From NCBI GenBank assembly GCA_017616445.1, contig JAFZYE010000071.1, positions 29,820 to 93,819 on the forward strand: a DNA stretch of 64,000 bases. The letters run 5' to 3'. Below are positions 17,455 to 28,464 of the stretch, in pieces. Made by a program: the position numbers and the translations under genes. The DNA is from Bacteroidaceae bacterium (lineage in GTDB: Bacteria; Bacteroidota; Bacteroidia; Bacteroidales; Bacteroidaceae). Below the pieces are notes generated by a model, which was given only the letters and a program-made list of their open reading frames with translations, was not told the DNA's origin and did no database searches. Each line of letters begins with the position of its first letter. Within the stretch, counting starts at the first letter, position 1.

Positions 17455-18402
17455 ATGGCAAAGAAATTTCTTTATTTAGCAATGGTTGCTTTTGCAGCAA
17501 CAGCATTCGTCGCATGCGGTAGCGATGATGACGATGGTGGTAATAATAATAACAATAATGGCAAAGAGCCTGTAACCATCAAACCAGCAAAGATGGCCGA
17601 CGTAGCCGGTAAGTATAAGCTACAAGAACCTCTGAAGAGCGATAATAGTGCTTTCGAGCTGAAAAGCGTAGAAATCATGGATGGTGGACAGGTTTCATTT
17701 GAAATGTATAACCCATCAACAAGTAAAGTTGAGGTTATTGTTGCCGATGTAGAAATGAAGGGTAACACTGGTACCATAAAGCAAAATAACCGTGTTCAAG
17801 GAACATTCACACTTGAACCGATTTCTGGTACTAAGGCAATTGAATCAAACCACATCACACTGAACATCACTATCAACGGAGAGCCTTACATCACAGAGGA
17901 AGGTTCACCAGCAGAATGTGTGCTCGAGGCAGTACTCGACAGTCAGGGTGGCGTGCTTGACTACGTAGCACAGAAGTTCCAAGTAACTGGAATGATTATT
18001 AACCTGAAGGGTGACGTAAAGGCATTCAAGGAATTTGCAAGTGCGAACCTCTATGAAATTGCCCAAATTGCTCAGGACAATGGTGCCAACCTTACTAAGG
18101 ACGAACTGGATTCATTCAAGAAGGTAATCAGCTTTGTATCAGTATCAAGATACGGAACCATCGACATCGTTTATTCTGACGGTAAGTGCGATAGCGGTTC
18201 TTGGAACTGGCTGAACAACCAGGCAGACAAGATGAATCTGTGGTTGAAGGACAAGGGTATGGGTAACAAGTTCATCCCTGAGAACACTACAATTGACCTC
18301 GACTTCAGCGGCAACCAGTGTGCAATGAAGCTTCACGCAGAAATCAAGGGTAGCAAGAACTACACTGCAGACCTCACACTTGTCATGACAGCTGTACAGT
18401 AA
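17455..18402 (+). CDS. Lipoprotein with Asp/Asn-rich linker
   Basis: A 315-residue predicted lipoprotein. The hydrophobic segment ends TAFVACG, with the lipidated Cys at residue 21. An acidic/asparagine linker (SDDDDGG then six N) follows and suggests surface exposure. The mature domain has repeated beta-strand patterns and resembles Bacteroidetes lipoprotein families that bear only DUF names. It is probably co-transcribed with the barrel protein before it. The two may form an envelope pair, but no ligand can be inferred. A strong terminator follows. Confidence 0.65.
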   Translation: MAKKFLYLAMVAFAATAFVACGSDDDDGGNNNNNNGKEPVTIKPAKMADVAGKYKLQEPLKSDNSAFELKSVEIMDGGQVSFEMYNPSTSKVEVIVADVEMKGNTGTIKQNNRVQGTFTLEPISGTKAIESNHITLNITINGEPYITEEGSPAECVLEAVLDSQGGVLDYVAQKFQVTGMIINLKGDVKAFKEFASANLYEIAQIAQDNGANLTKDELDSFKKVISFVSVSRYGTIDIVYSDGKCDSGSWNWLNNQADKMNLWLKDKGMGNKFIPENTTIDLDFSGNQCAMKLHAEIKGSKNYTADLTLVMTAVQ

Positions 18403-18418
18403 GCAAATCATATTTCAC

Positions 18419-18459
18419 AAAAAAGAATCCGCCAACAGATGTTGACGGATTCTTTTTTT
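18419..18459. terminator. Bidirectional terminator between lipoprotein gene and secA
   Basis: AAAAGAATCCG pairs with CGGATTCTTTT and encloses an inner CAAC/GTTG pair, with A and T tracts on both sides serving convergent genes. Confidence 0.85.
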
Positions 18460-18475
18460 GACACCTTATATCTTA

Positions 18476-21400
18476 TTAGAGTCCTCGACCGTGACAGTTC
18501 TTGAACTTCTTTCCTGAGCCACATGGGCAAGGATCATTACGTCCAATCTTCGGTCCTTCGTTACGGATGGTTTGCACGACTTGCTGACGAGAGCGTGTGT
18601 CGCCTGATGCAGCTTGCTGCATACCACGCTGTGTCTCCGATGGCTCGCTGAGGTCCTGCTTCGACTCTACGTAACGGCGCTGCGGCTGACGTATCTGCGA
18701 AGGAGCCTGCTGCACTTCTTCCGGATTAGCAACTGGTAAGCTGCAACGCATCAGTACAGAGATGGTTCCATCATTGATTTCGTTAATCATGTTATCAAAG
18801 TAGTTGACCGACTCGAGTTTGAAAATCAACAATGGGTCTTTCTGCTCGTAGCTGGCATTCTGTACGGAATGTCTCAGTTCGTCGAGCAGACGGAGATTCT
18901 CCTGCCAAGCTTCATCGATAGCGTGAAGCAATACCAACTTCTCGAATACTACGAAGATATTCTTTGCCTCCTGTTCGTAAGTTTCTTTCAGCGGAACAGA
19001 AATCTGATAGCCTCGGTGTCCGTCTGTAAGTGGAATCAGGATGTTCTCGTACATGCTACCCTTCTCTTCATACACGTTCTTGATGACGGGCCATGCAGTA
19101 TTCGCCAGACGTTCAGCACGTTTCTTGAAGTTTTCGAGTACCATATCATAAGCTTCATCTACACAACGCTCACGATTGTCCTCATATTGCTCAGCCGTGA
19201 ACGGGAACTCCATCGCAAAGAGACGGAAGAAGTTCTCCTTGCAACCATCATAGTCGTTTTCCATGATGGCCTTGTTGACACGATCCCAGATGATATTGGA
19301 GATATCCATACCGATTCGTTCACCCATCAAAGCATGACGACGTCGCTCATAGATAACCTTACGTTGTTTGTTCATCACGTCATCGTACTCAAGCAAACGC
19401 TTACGAATACCGAAGTTGTTCTCCTCGACCTTCTTCTGGGCACGTTCGATTGACTTATTAATCATAGGATGCTCAATCATCTCGCCGTCCTCAAATCCCA
19501 TACGGTCCATGATCTTCGAAATACGGTCGGACGCGAACAGACGCATCAGTTTATCTTCAAGGCTGACAAAGAAGACAGATGAACCAGGGTCACCCTGACG
19601 ACCGGCACGTCCACGAAGCTGACGGTCTACACGACGGCTCTCGTGACGCTCCGTACCAATGATGGCCAAACCTCCAGCCTCACGAACAGCAGCCGAAAGT
19701 TTGATATCGGTACCACGACCCGCCATATTGGTAGCGATGGTTACACGACTGGTCTGACCTGCATCTTTTACGATATCGGCTTCGCGTGCATGGAGTTTTG
19801 CATTCAACACATTATGTTCTATCTTTCGCATACTGAGCATCTTACTCAGCATTTCTGATATTTCGACCGAAGTAGTACCGACAAGAACAGGACGTCCTGC
19901 CTCCACAAGTCTTTCAATCTCTTCAATCACAGCTCTGTACTTCTCACGATTGGTCTTATATACACGGTCGTTCTGGTCGTCACGAATGACAGGAACGTTG
20001 GTAGGAATCTCCACCACATCCAATTTGTAGATATCCCAGAACTCACCTGCCTCTGTGATGGCCGTACCCGTCATACCAGCCAGCTTGTGGTACATACGGA
20101 AGTAGTTCTGAAGCGTGATGGTCGCATAAGTCTGGGTAGCAGCTTCTACCTTCACATGCTCTTTCGCCTCGACAGCCTGATGAAGTCCGTCAGACCAACG
20201 ACGACCTTCCATGATACGTCCAGTCTGCTCATCGACAATCTTCACCTCACCATCCATCACTACGTAGTCGTCATCGATTTCAAACATGGTATATGCCTTC
20301 AGCAACTGTTGCATCGTATGCACACGCTCGCTCTTCACAGCATAATCCTGCATCAACTCATCTTTCTTCGTGATGTATTCCTCTTCGGGCAAGTGCTGTG
20401 CTTCCAAATCAGAGAGCAGCGAAGCGATATCGGGCAGCACGAAGAAGGTATCATCCTTCACGATGTCGGCAATCAGCTGATTACCCTTATCTGTCATCTC
20501 GACCGACTTCTGTTTTTCGTCACATACAAAATACAATGGTTCAACAGCTTCAGGCATACGTCGATTGTTGTTCTCCATATAAATCTCCTCAGTCTTCAAA
20601 AGTCCTGTTTTGATTCCTGGCTCAGAGAGATATTTGATAAGCGCCTTATTCTTCGGAAGGGACTTATAGGCACGGAAAAGCGAAAGGAAACCAGCCTCGA
20701 CATCCTTCTGGTCATCACTGTCAATCAGTTTCTTTGCCTCAGTGAGGTATTGATTGGATTGCTTACGCTGTACCTCGACCAATTTCTCGATATATGGGCA
20801 GAACTCATCGAACATCTGATCATCACCTTTTGGAACAGGACCAGAGATGATCAAAGGTGTACGAGCATCATCGATGAGCACTGAGTCGACCTCATCGACA
20901 ATTGCGTAGTTATGTGAACGCTGCACCAAGTCCTCCGGCCGCATAGCCATATTGTCGCGCAGATAGTCGAAACCGAATTCGTTATTGGTTCCGTAAGTCA
21001 CATCGGCCTGATAGGCCTTACGACGTGCTGCAGAGTTAGGCTGATGCTTATCGATACAGTCCACATTCATCTGGTGGAACAAGAATACTGGTGAGTTCCA
21101 CTCTGAGTCACGCTTTGCCAAGTAATCATTGACCGTAACGACATGCACTCCATTTCCAGTAAGCGCATTTAGGAAGACGGGAAGGATAGAAGTCAAAGTC
21201 TTACCTTCACCCGTCATCATCTCGGCAATCTTACCCTGATGAAGCACAACTCCACCAAACAACTGACAATCGTATGGTATCCATATATTCGGAGCTCCGT
21301 CGTAGACCTCATGAATCAACACCTTCTCGTCGACGATCTCGACCACCCCGGGATAGCGAAGTACAGCCTCACGGTCAAAGTCGGTAGGAGTAAGCGCCAA

Positions 21401-21787
21401 GTCCTCAATGGTCTTAGCTTCACGGAAACGACGACAGGTATCTTTCACGATAGCATAGACTGTAGGCATGATTTCATCCAACTTATGGTCATACACCTCC
21501 AGTATCTGTGCTTCGAGTTTATCTACCTTCTCGAAAAGAGGAGCACGATCCTGAATCTCCGTCTGCTCAATCTGAGCCTTGATTTCTTCTATTTCCTTTC
21601 GGAGATCAGCTGCGGAGTCCTGTATTTCCCGCTTCAACTCCTGGGTCTTCGCACGTAATTCATCGTTTGAAAGTGCAGCCATCTGTGGATAAATCTTATT
21701 GATTTTCTCCACATACGGACGGATTGCCTTAATATCTCTTTGCGCTTTGTTGCCAAAGAGTTTGGTCATGATGTCATTAAATCCCAT
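18476..21787 (-). CDS. secA: Protein translocase ATPase SecA
   Basis: The motor ATPase that drives unfolded preproteins through SecYEG. It has 1103 residues, long as is usual in Bacteroidetes. Walker A is MTGEGKT and the DEAD-like box is [13 protein letters not shown]. The preprotein cross-linking domain contains extra helices (about 330-480) that account for the length. The second ATPase domain has GTTSVE and [10 protein letters not shown] scaffold/wing region follows. The C-terminal zinc finger is intact ([14 protein letters not shown]). A TATCTTTG -7 box on the minus strand (21868-21875) lies inside the end of the upstream DUF4105 gene and may give secA its own start. The gene is almost certainly essential. 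Confidence 0.97.
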   Translation of the reverse strand: MGFNDIMTKLFGNKAQRDIKAIRPYVEKINKIYPQMAALSNDELRAKTQELKREIQDSAADLRKEIEEIKAQIEQTEIQDRAPLFEKVDKLEAQILEVYDHKLDEIMPTVYAIVKDTCRRFREAKTIEDLALTPTDFDREAVLRYPGVVEIVDEKVLIHEVYDGAPNIWIPYDCQLFGGVVLHQGKIAEMMTGEGKTLTSILPVFLNALTGNGVHVVTVNDYLAKRDSEWNSPVFLFHQMNVDCIDKHQPNSAARRKAYQADVTYGTNNEFGFDYLRDNMAMRPEDLVQRSHNYAIVDEVDSVLIDDARTPLIISGPVPKGDDQMFDEFCPYIEKLVEVQRKQSNQYLTEAKKLIDSDDQKDVEAGFLSLFRAYKSLPKNKALIKYLSEPGIKTGLLKTEEIYMENNNRRMPEAVEPLYFVCDEKQKSVEMTDKGNQLIADIVKDDTFFVLPDIASLLSDLEAQHLPEEEYITKKDELMQDYAVKSERVHTMQQLLKAYTMFEIDDDYVVMDGEVKIVDEQTGRIMEGRRWSDGLHQAVEAKEHVKVEAATQTYATITLQNYFRMYHKLAGMTGTAITEAGEFWDIYKLDVVEIPTNVPVIRDDQNDRVYKTNREKYRAVIEEIERLVEAGRPVLVGTTSVEISEMLSKMLSMRKIEHNVLNAKLHAREADIVKDAGQTSRVTIATNMAGRGTDIKLSAAVREAGGLAIIGTERHESRRVDRQLRGRAGRQGDPGSSVFFVSLEDKLMRLFASDRISKIMDRMGFEDGEMIEHPMINKSIERAQKKVEENNFGIRKRLLEYDDVMNKQRKVIYERRRHALMGERIGMDISNIIWDRVNKAIMENDYDGCKENFFRLFAMEFPFTAEQYEDNRERCVDEAYDMVLENFKKRAERLANTAWPVIKNVYEEKGSMYENILIPLTDGHRGYQISVPLKETYEQEAKNIFVVFEKLVLLHAIDEAWQENLRLLDELRHSVQNASYEQKDPLLIFKLESVNYFDNMINEINDGTISVLMRCSLPVANPEEVQQAPSQIRQPQRRYVESKQDLSEPSETQRGMQQAASGDTRSRQQVVQTIRNEGPKIGRNDPCPCGSGKKFKNCHGRGL

Positions 21788-21846
21788 TATTTTATTTACA
21801 ATTTAACGATTTACAATTTACTATTAATTTTCTATTTAGCTATTTA

Positions 21847-23046
21847 CTATTGTTGCTTTTGAGACTGCAAAGATAATGATTTTTTATGATTTACCGAAAT
21901 ATTTACGACAACTCTTAACAACAAAGTTAATGCCAACAGCAAAATTGCGGGGTCAAGGTACTGTCGAACGGCAATTAATGCAATTATAAACACAACAAAT
22001 ACTGCCAATATAGCATAACTCAATATCTGAGTCTGACGTCGAATCAGGAATGGAATGAAAGCAAACGGTAATGGATTGAAGAGAAATACCAGGATATTGG
22101 TATTCACACCTGCATGCTCAGAGAAAAAGTACAAGAACGAAACCAGCAATCCAGACAGTCCCACCATAACGGACAAAATGACATCAAGCCATTTGAACGT
22201 CTTTATACGTCGAATCTCGAAGAAACCCACTATCGCCATTATGACAAACAAGCAAAGAAATGTCATCAACGGCCAATCGACCTTCGAAGGATTGACGACT
22301 AACGTCTGCTGTAAAGGATGGCGGGTTTCCCTCACAAGCGGAACAACCCTTCCGTCATTTCGAACGATTGTGGCGCTATCAACATCTGCGGCAAAGTATG
22401 AAGGGATAAACATCTGTTGCCGTTTGGTCAACTGACGGTCCAGTTCATAGCCAAGAATGAAATTCTCTCCAAACTCCATCCAACAATCCACCTTATTGAA
22501 CTGATGTAGGATTGAACGAGCTGTCATTTGACGGTCGGCTGCCAAATACCTCACTTCCCCTAGCACAGCTTTCTCTATCATGTCTCGAGCACGAGTGGTG
22601 CAATTATCGTACAACCAGTTGTAGCGGTATGTACAGTTAGCTGGTTGCAGGTTTTCCATCAATAGAGCGTTAAGCGTATTGCATTCTTCGGAAGTCAGGT
22701 TCAGCACCTGTTCTTCAATGCCCGCTTTTTCTTCTGAATAGCGTTCAAAGAATCCTTGTGCGTATTCTGCTCCCAGTATATAATCCGTTTCTCCCTTTAC
22801 GAACTTATAGACAAAATTGCTTTCGTTATAGTCGAAGACTCCGTAATTAAAAACAAGGTCTAAGTCCGTAGTGTAGTTATGAACACGAAGTGCAGAATGC
22901 CCATACATGGAATAGGCTACAGGACCGGGTGTACAGGTCAACAAAGAGACCTCTATCGAGTCGGATGCGATAGTGGGTCTTTGCTGAGCCAGCAAGGATA
23001 ATGTAAAAAATAAAGAATTAAATAATGTAATAATGAAACGACGCAC
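21847..23046 (-). CDS. DUF4105 (Lnb-type) membrane protein, candidate lipoprotein N-acyltransferase
   Basis: A 399-residue envelope protein. After a signal peptide (about 1-20) comes a periplasmic DUF4105 domain (about 25-190), now named after Lnb, with the conserved MYGHSALR histidine and LYDNCTTRARD cysteine expected of a cysteine-hydrolase-like active site. The C-terminal half has several transmembrane segments (about 250-385). This plan matches what is known of Lnb, the enzyme that adds the third acyl chain to lipoproteins in Bacteroides, which lack a typical Lnt. The orthology is inferred and DUF4105 proteins may have other jobs. Neighbours are secA downstream and a TPR protein upstream, all on the minus strand. 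Confidence 0.7.
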   Translation of the reverse strand: MRRFIITLFNSLFFTLSLLAQQRPTIASDSIEVSLLTCTPGPVAYSMYGHSALRVHNYTTDLDLVFNYGVFDYNESNFVYKFVKGETDYILGAEYAQGFFERYSEEKAGIEEQVLNLTSEECNTLNALLMENLQPANCTYRYNWLYDNCTTRARDMIEKAVLGEVRYLAADRQMTARSILHQFNKVDCWMEFGENFILGYELDRQLTKRQQMFIPSYFAADVDSATIVRNDGRVVPLVRETRHPLQQTLVVNPSKVDWPLMTFLCLFVIMAIVGFFEIRRIKTFKWLDVILSVMVGLSGLLVSFLYFFSEHAGVNTNILVFLFNPLPFAFIPFLIRRQTQILSYAILAVFVVFIIALIAVRQYLDPAILLLALTLLLRVVVNISVNHKKSLSLQSQKQQ

Positions 23047-23118
23047 TTTGGGAAAATATAAAAATTTAAGAATTAAATAATTAAATAAAAATAAATTTTA
23101 GACGCAAGGCTTTAGAAA

Positions 23119-24363
23119 TTAAAGACTTATCTTCTCCAGCTCTTGTAATTCCTTGCCTAAATTCAGTTTATAATAGACTTCCATCAATCCTTCGTGCCAT
23201 AAGGACGGATCATGGGGTGCATATTTTCTAGCATTCTCTAGACACTCCTGAGCCTGCTGATAAATCTTGTTCTGAGCATTCTTGGCCTTCGTATAAGCCT
23301 GAGTGCCAGGTTTGTTGTTATTGATGTCGTAAACCTTTCGGGCTTTATCGATGAATATACCTCCCAAACTGCTGTAGGACAAAGCATCATCGGGCTGGAG
23401 TTCTACCGCCTTTTGATAACTCTCCACAGCAAGATCCACACTATCGATACACTGCTCACACTTTCCTTTCAGAAACCACAGAAGACGTTTTTGCGGCTCT
23501 ACTTCCAACTGCTGCTCTATGATGTTAATTGCCTCGACATACTCATGACGTTCTACATGGTAGTCTATGAGGTTGATATAGAAGAACTCTTGTTTTGCAT
23601 CTGTTTTCCATCCCTCCTGCAGGTAGCCGACCGCTCCTATCGTGTCAACCAGTTCCATACACGACTTACTCCCAATCTGGCAGAGGAGGGCATAATCTGT
23701 TCTGTCTTTCATGGCTGTCGGAAGGTATTTCATGACTTGTTTGAACTTCGAGGCATTATAGGCAGAGAAGACGGCCAGATTGGCTAACGTGAGTGTATCC
23801 TCATCTGGTTTATAATCTTTCGCAGCTGTAATCAGTGGATGATGGAGTGTTGTGAGATAGAGGTCGAAGAAACGATATGCTTCATCGAACTTATTCTTCT
23901 TATAATAGTACTTGCCTGCACTTTTGATGTTGTTGCGGTAGGCCGACAAGAGACTGACCACATGCGTGGTGTAGTTGGGACGAACGCGCCCTTTCGCATC
24001 GGGCAACCGGTCCAGACTATCGCACGAGAAACCGAACTCATAGATACGATAGATATACGTGAAGTACTTAGCTGTGTCGGGACGTGTATTCAAGAACATG
24101 TTGCGATTTTCGGCGGTTGCCAGCCCTTGTAGGGTCTGCAATCGCAGATAGTGCAGCTCAGCATCCTCCATAGCTTCCTTATTCTCAGCTTTCATCGCCT
24201 TACCTAGCAAATCCTCAGCTTGGGAATAGCGTTCTGCTTTCAGCTGCGCCTTCACTTCCTTGATGGTCTTTTTCTTATTGAACGGTTCTTGAGCCTCAAT
24301 CGTCAAAGAGATGAGTCCCAAGACCAAGCAGAACAAGATATTTAACTTCATGTGATTCATCAT
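23119..24363 (-). CDS. Exported TPR-repeat protein
   Basis: A 414-residue protein with a signal peptide (to about residue 24, IEAQ) and helical repeats. The clearest TPR lies near 290-350 (KGKCEQCIDSVDLAVES, YQKAVELQPDDALSYSSLG). The rest is helix-rich TPR-like solenoid. It is a typical Bacteroidetes periplasmic scaffold without catalytic motifs. It lies 15 bp downstream of the DUF5686 gene, so both are probably on one transcript. Confidence 0.8.
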   Translation of the reverse strand: MMNHMKLNILFCLVLGLISLTIEAQEPFNKKKTIKEVKAQLKAERYSQAEDLLGKAMKAENKEAMEDAELHYLRLQTLQGLATAENRNMFLNTRPDTAKYFTYIYRIYEFGFSCDSLDRLPDAKGRVRPNYTTHVVSLLSAYRNNIKSAGKYYYKKNKFDEAYRFFDLYLTTLHHPLITAAKDYKPDEDTLTLANLAVFSAYNASKFKQVMKYLPTAMKDRTDYALLCQIGSKSCMELVDTIGAVGYLQEGWKTDAKQEFFYINLIDYHVERHEYVEAINIIEQQLEVEPQKRLLWFLKGKCEQCIDSVDLAVESYQKAVELQPDDALSYSSLGGIFIDKARKVYDINNNKPGTQAYTKAKNAQNKIYQQAQECLENARKYAPHDPSLWHEGLMEVYYKLNLGKELQELEKISL

Positions 24364-24378
24364 TTTCTATTTGCGTTA

Positions 24379-26979
24379 TTAGAATGTCATACGTACTTTA
24401 AGCCGGATGCCCCATCTTCTGATATTGGGATTGAAGAGATAGGTCAAGCGTCGCACATACTCGACATGAACAATTTTTAATATATTATGGATAGCCAAAC
24501 GTAACTCCACGTATGGCGTCTTGGTGTCCATCACAACAGTATTACACTCGTACGACCCGTCTGACATGAAATGCCCAGGGAAATAGAAGAGTCCACTCTT
24601 GTCGTTCGTTTTCAATGGATCATTCTTATCCGTCAGCGCCCCCCATAGCATGTTAACACCTATCATCTCTCTCCACTTCAACTTTCTCAACAATGGGATA
24701 CGATTGAAAAGTTTTCCATTCAAATCCCAACTATACATCACAGACAGATAGCGGTCGTTCAGGAACTCAAGGTTACCTATCAAAGCGAATGTGTTATCTG
24801 TAACGATATACGACTGATTGGCTGGTGGATGGATCAACAGGGGGAAAGGTACTTTGTTCCATTGGATTCCGCCCTTGATGAGAAAGTCCATCTTGCCAAA
24901 GCTGTTAGGAATCCAGAAGCGTTTATAGAGAGTACCTTCTGTCACATTGTATTCGTATTCACTTCCTAGTAGCTTGTTAAATCCCATTGTATGGCTCACG
25001 GTCACAATGGGAGCGTCTTTATTGATTTTCACACGACGCTGCTTTGTATTTACGTATGCAGCTCCAGGTTCAAATGAGATGGTCGCTTTCGCCTCAGCGG
25101 TCGTGAGGCTCCGTTTCCATTGTGTCGGGTCATTTACAGGTGCACCCACGTCATCAAGCGGTTGATAAAAGAGGGCATCTACCGGTTTGTTTTTAGCATG
25201 CGTGAAGGAGACATCAAATTTCAGGCCATTTAAGTATTCACGATTATATGCCAGCGTTACTTCCTTTGTATGTGTAAACTGATCAACATCGGTAGCCTTG
25301 AGTGCCATGAACATATTGTCCTTATCGGTAGGGATGAACTTATCGAACGGACTGATCACATCATTCATGTAAGTGATGGACAGATTGTTCATAGGGAATT
25401 CACGTGGGAGATATGCCTTCTTGTTGAATGAATAAGTCAACTGAACCTTTCCGTATACATTATGAGTCTTGGTACCATATGCAATATAGCCGCTCGCAAA
25501 GAGATGCGGGTTGAGATTCGCATTGGTGAGTGCAGATGCACGGAAACGCCACTTGTCATAATGATTGTTTGTGATAATGGTGTTGACAGGACCGATATCT
25601 ACATAATTTGGATGGACAGAATCACCGGTCTCGACAAAGTTCTCAACAAGAGCCTTGAAACCGAAAATCAAGTATTTGAATCCCTTTACATTCTGCAGAC
25701 GATCGAGGAAAGTATCCATTTGACTTTCACTATGTGTCAGTTCGACCTCTCGATACTCATTCCAATAATCATCATTTTGCATTTCCGCATCAGGTTCTTT
25801 GTAAACCGTACCTTTTATCCGCTTAAATACCTTTTCGGAAATCTCATCGAACGAATAATTATTATTTCGGACAATACGTTGAACCTGTAATTTCTTCAAG
25901 AAAGAGGCAAGTTTCAGTTCCACCAGCATATCATTACTGACGATGACACGTTCACCCGTTGACAATTCTGCGAAGTCCTGGGAAATTACCATATTCTCCA
26001 CGAAATTCACATCACTACGAGACGGGATATGTAGTTCAACCTTCCTTACCTGATAGGAAGAGTCGGCCATGACGAAGAGCGTACCAGAAAAACCAAAATC
26101 CTGTGGGTTGTTCGGTCCAAACTCTATTTGAATCACCTCATCGTCATCAATCATCAATGTATCTTCAATATAATACCTATAAAACGAGATCGCACTATTC
26201 GCTATCGGGCTTTTGAACGGATGCTGTAACAAACGGCATTCGTTTTCATAGATATCTACATCCGTAAATACATCTTTCAACACGCTTGTCAGGATGTCAC
26301 CGGTATTCACCAATTCGTTCACGCCCTTGCTACTCTGAGCCTTTATCACGCTCTTCTCTGTATGGGGATTCTTACGGTAAAACAACTCTGAGATAGATTC
26401 ATCGACTGTAAGGGGAAGAATCAATTTACCAGTCTCAGGACAACGCTCAACGTGGTCTTTAAGGAAAGCAAAACGCTTCATCTCGTTCTCTTCAAACACC
26501 TTCTCTGTGAACTCGTTGAGCGAGAAAACCATTTTCTCGTATTTCGTATAATTAAAGTAGTTCTTTTGATGGAGGTCGTACGATTTCTTATGGTCAATCA
26601 CCTTTTTCATCAATTCAACAGCAGGATTATCCCTTCTGCTATAGCGAGTACGACGTCCCTGTATCGTTACTTCCTCTATTTGACGAGGCGAACTGACAAG
26701 CAAAATCTTCAGATTCTTTTTCTTGCCAGGAATCAAACGAACTTTTTGTGTCACATATCCCAATCCCGAAATAGTCAACTCACTCCTGTCTTCTCGTTCC
26801 TTAATGTTAAAGCGTCCTTTTGCATCTGTCATCACCCCTGTCGTCGTTCCATCATAATATACGTTCGCAATATCTACAGGTTGACGGGTCTTGGAATCAA
26901 TAACCACACCTGTCACTTGGGCATAGGCACCAAGCGACAGGAATAGCATTACGACGATATGTGAAAGACACAAAGACAA
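24379..26979 (-). CDS. DUF5686 outer-membrane protein with CarboxypepD_reg domain
   Basis: An 866-residue predicted outer-membrane protein. The signal peptide (ending YAQ, about residue 20) is followed by a carboxypeptidase-regulatory-like beta domain (about 21-105). The rest is the long DUF5686 region, ending in a barrel-like part whose last strand is GIRLKVRMTF. This family is found throughout Bacteroidetes, and I know of no assigned biochemical role. It begins 26 bp after the inositol-phosphate synthase stop, so it may be read from the synthase transcript, with the TPR gene after it. Confidence 0.78.
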   Translation of the reverse strand: MSLCLSHIVVMLFLSLGAYAQVTGVVIDSKTRQPVDIANVYYDGTTTGVMTDAKGRFNIKEREDRSELTISGLGYVTQKVRLIPGKKKNLKILLVSSPRQIEEVTIQGRRTRYSRRDNPAVELMKKVIDHKKSYDLHQKNYFNYTKYEKMVFSLNEFTEKVFEENEMKRFAFLKDHVERCPETGKLILPLTVDESISELFYRKNPHTEKSVIKAQSSKGVNELVNTGDILTSVLKDVFTDVDIYENECRLLQHPFKSPIANSAISFYRYYIEDTLMIDDDEVIQIEFGPNNPQDFGFSGTLFVMADSSYQVRKVELHIPSRSDVNFVENMVISQDFAELSTGERVIVSNDMLVELKLASFLKKLQVQRIVRNNNYSFDEISEKVFKRIKGTVYKEPDAEMQNDDYWNEYREVELTHSESQMDTFLDRLQNVKGFKYLIFGFKALVENFVETGDSVHPNYVDIGPVNTIITNNHYDKWRFRASALTNANLNPHLFASGYIAYGTKTHNVYGKVQLTYSFNKKAYLPREFPMNNLSITYMNDVISPFDKFIPTDKDNMFMALKATDVDQFTHTKEVTLAYNREYLNGLKFDVSFTHAKNKPVDALFYQPLDDVGAPVNDPTQWKRSLTTAEAKATISFEPGAAYVNTKQRRVKINKDAPIVTVSHTMGFNKLLGSEYEYNVTEGTLYKRFWIPNSFGKMDFLIKGGIQWNKVPFPLLIHPPANQSYIVTDNTFALIGNLEFLNDRYLSVMYSWDLNGKLFNRIPLLRKLKWREMIGVNMLWGALTDKNDPLKTNDKSGLFYFPGHFMSDGSYECNTVVMDTKTPYVELRLAIHNILKIVHVEYVRRLTYLFNPNIRRWGIRLKVRMTF

Positions 26980-27005
26980 TGTAAAATGTAAATTGTAAAA
27001 ATTAA

Positions 27006-28343
27006 TTAGTCAATTTCTTCATCGGGTTCATATCCTCCCATCTCACGTATTGCATTTTTCAGCATGATGTATTGCTGGAAAAGATGATTGACAGGTATCT
27101 CATGGTTGGTAAAGTCGTGCATAGGGCTCTTGAGATAGAAACTGAGGAATCGCTGTATGCCATACCGTCCTGCCCGTGCAGCAAGGTCGATGAGCAGACA
27201 GAGGTCGAGCAAGAGTGGTGCGGCGAGTATGCTGTCGCGACAGAGGAAATTTATCTTTATCTGCATGGGGTAATTCATCCATCCGAAAATATCGATATTG
27301 TCCCACCCTTCCTTGTTGTCGTTTCGTGGAGGATAGTAGTTGATGCGTACCTTGTGATAGTAGTCGGTATAGAGGTCGGGCTGCTGCTCCGGTACGAGGA
27401 TGGATTCGAGAGTAGACAACTTGCTGACTTCTTTTGTATGGAAGTTTGCTGGCTCGTCAAGCACCAAACCGTCACGATTACCAAGAATATTCGTAGAGAA
27501 CCATCCACTTAACCCAAGACAACGAGTACAGATGATTGGAGCAAAACCACTCTTCACCAAGGTCTGTCCAGTCTTGAAATCCTTACCTGCAATTGGCATC
27601 TTGGTTTTCTCGGCCAACTCCCACATTGCAGGGATATCAACGGTTGTATTAGGAGCACCCATAATGAAAGGAGCACCTTCAACCAAAGCAGCATAAGCAT
27701 AACACATAGACGGAGCAATATGTTCTTTGTCATCTGCCTTCATTGCAGCTTCCAGTGCTGACAGGGAGCCGTGAACTGATTCATTATATGGTACATATAT
27801 TTCCGTAGATGCTGCCCATGCAACGACGATACGTGCACAGCCATTCTTCCGCTTGAACGTACGGATGTCTTCACGTAATTGCTCTACCATCTCCCAACGG
27901 GTCTTCCCTTCCATTACATTGTCTCCATCCAATCGTTTGGCGAAGTTCTTATCGAAGGCGGCTTTCATCGGAACAATCGCTGACAATTCATCTTTCACAG
28001 GTTCGATATCTTTCTCTTTCAGCACTTCAGCATACATGGCACTACGATAAGCATCAGCAGGATATACATCCCAAGCACCAAACACAATATCCTTCAATTC
28101 TGTGATTGGTACAATCTCCCTATAGGAAAGATATCGCTTCGCACTGCCCTTGCCCACTCTGATCTTGTCATATTCAATCATTGAGCCTACAGGTTTTGCT
28201 AGGCCTTTACGAACCATGAGCACACCTGTGATGAATGTAGAAGTCACAGCACCCAGTCCGACCACCATGATGCCAAGTTTGCCATCTGCTTTTTGTATTT
28301 TCGGGTTCGTCATACTCTGTGTTTTATATAATGCATAACTCAT
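27006..28343 (-). CDS. ino1: myo-Inositol-1-phosphate synthase
   Basis: A cytoplasmic NAD-dependent enzyme that turns glucose 6-phosphate into 1L-myo-inositol 1-phosphate, the first step to inositol lipids. The 445 residues fit the shorter prokaryotic MIPS class. The NAD-binding motif GLGAVTSTFITG is near residue 30. SMCYAYAALVEGAPFIMGAPN and the catalytic KDFKTGQT region (about 258-265) are intact. The start follows a promoter of its own (28399-28430), separate from the upstream HAD gene, so dosage of this step can be set independently. The same-strand neighbours upstream supply the rest of the lipid pathway. Confidence 0.93.
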   Translation of the reverse strand: MSYALYKTQSMTNPKIQKADGKLGIMVVGLGAVTSTFITGVLMVRKGLAKPVGSMIEYDKIRVGKGSAKRYLSYREIVPITELKDIVFGAWDVYPADAYRSAMYAEVLKEKDIEPVKDELSAIVPMKAAFDKNFAKRLDGDNVMEGKTRWEMVEQLREDIRTFKRKNGCARIVVAWAASTEIYVPYNESVHGSLSALEAAMKADDKEHIAPSMCYAYAALVEGAPFIMGAPNTTVDIPAMWELAEKTKMPIAGKDFKTGQTLVKSGFAPIICTRCLGLSGWFSTNILGNRDGLVLDEPANFHTKEVSKLSTLESILVPEQQPDLYTDYYHKVRINYYPPRNDNKEGWDNIDIFGWMNYPMQIKINFLCRDSILAAPLLLDLCLLIDLAARAGRYGIQRFLSFYLKSPMHDFTNHEIPVNHLFQQYIMLKNAIREMGGYEPDEEID

Positions 28344-28398
28344 AAAGCATAATGCTTAATTGATGTAGAATGCAGAATGTAGAATGTTAAAGACAATG

Positions 28399-28430
28399 CA
28401 AAGATACACATTTTATTCGTCATCATCAAA
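28399..28430 (-). promoter_or_regulatory. Promoter of the inositol-phosphate synthase gene
   Basis: On the minus strand TTTG (28427-28430) lies 20 bp before TATCTTTG (28399-28406), about 55 nt upstream of the ATG. Confidence 0.7.
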
Positions 28431-28464
28431 TCCGTATTGTGTTTTTCGGACGTTTTAACGAGAT

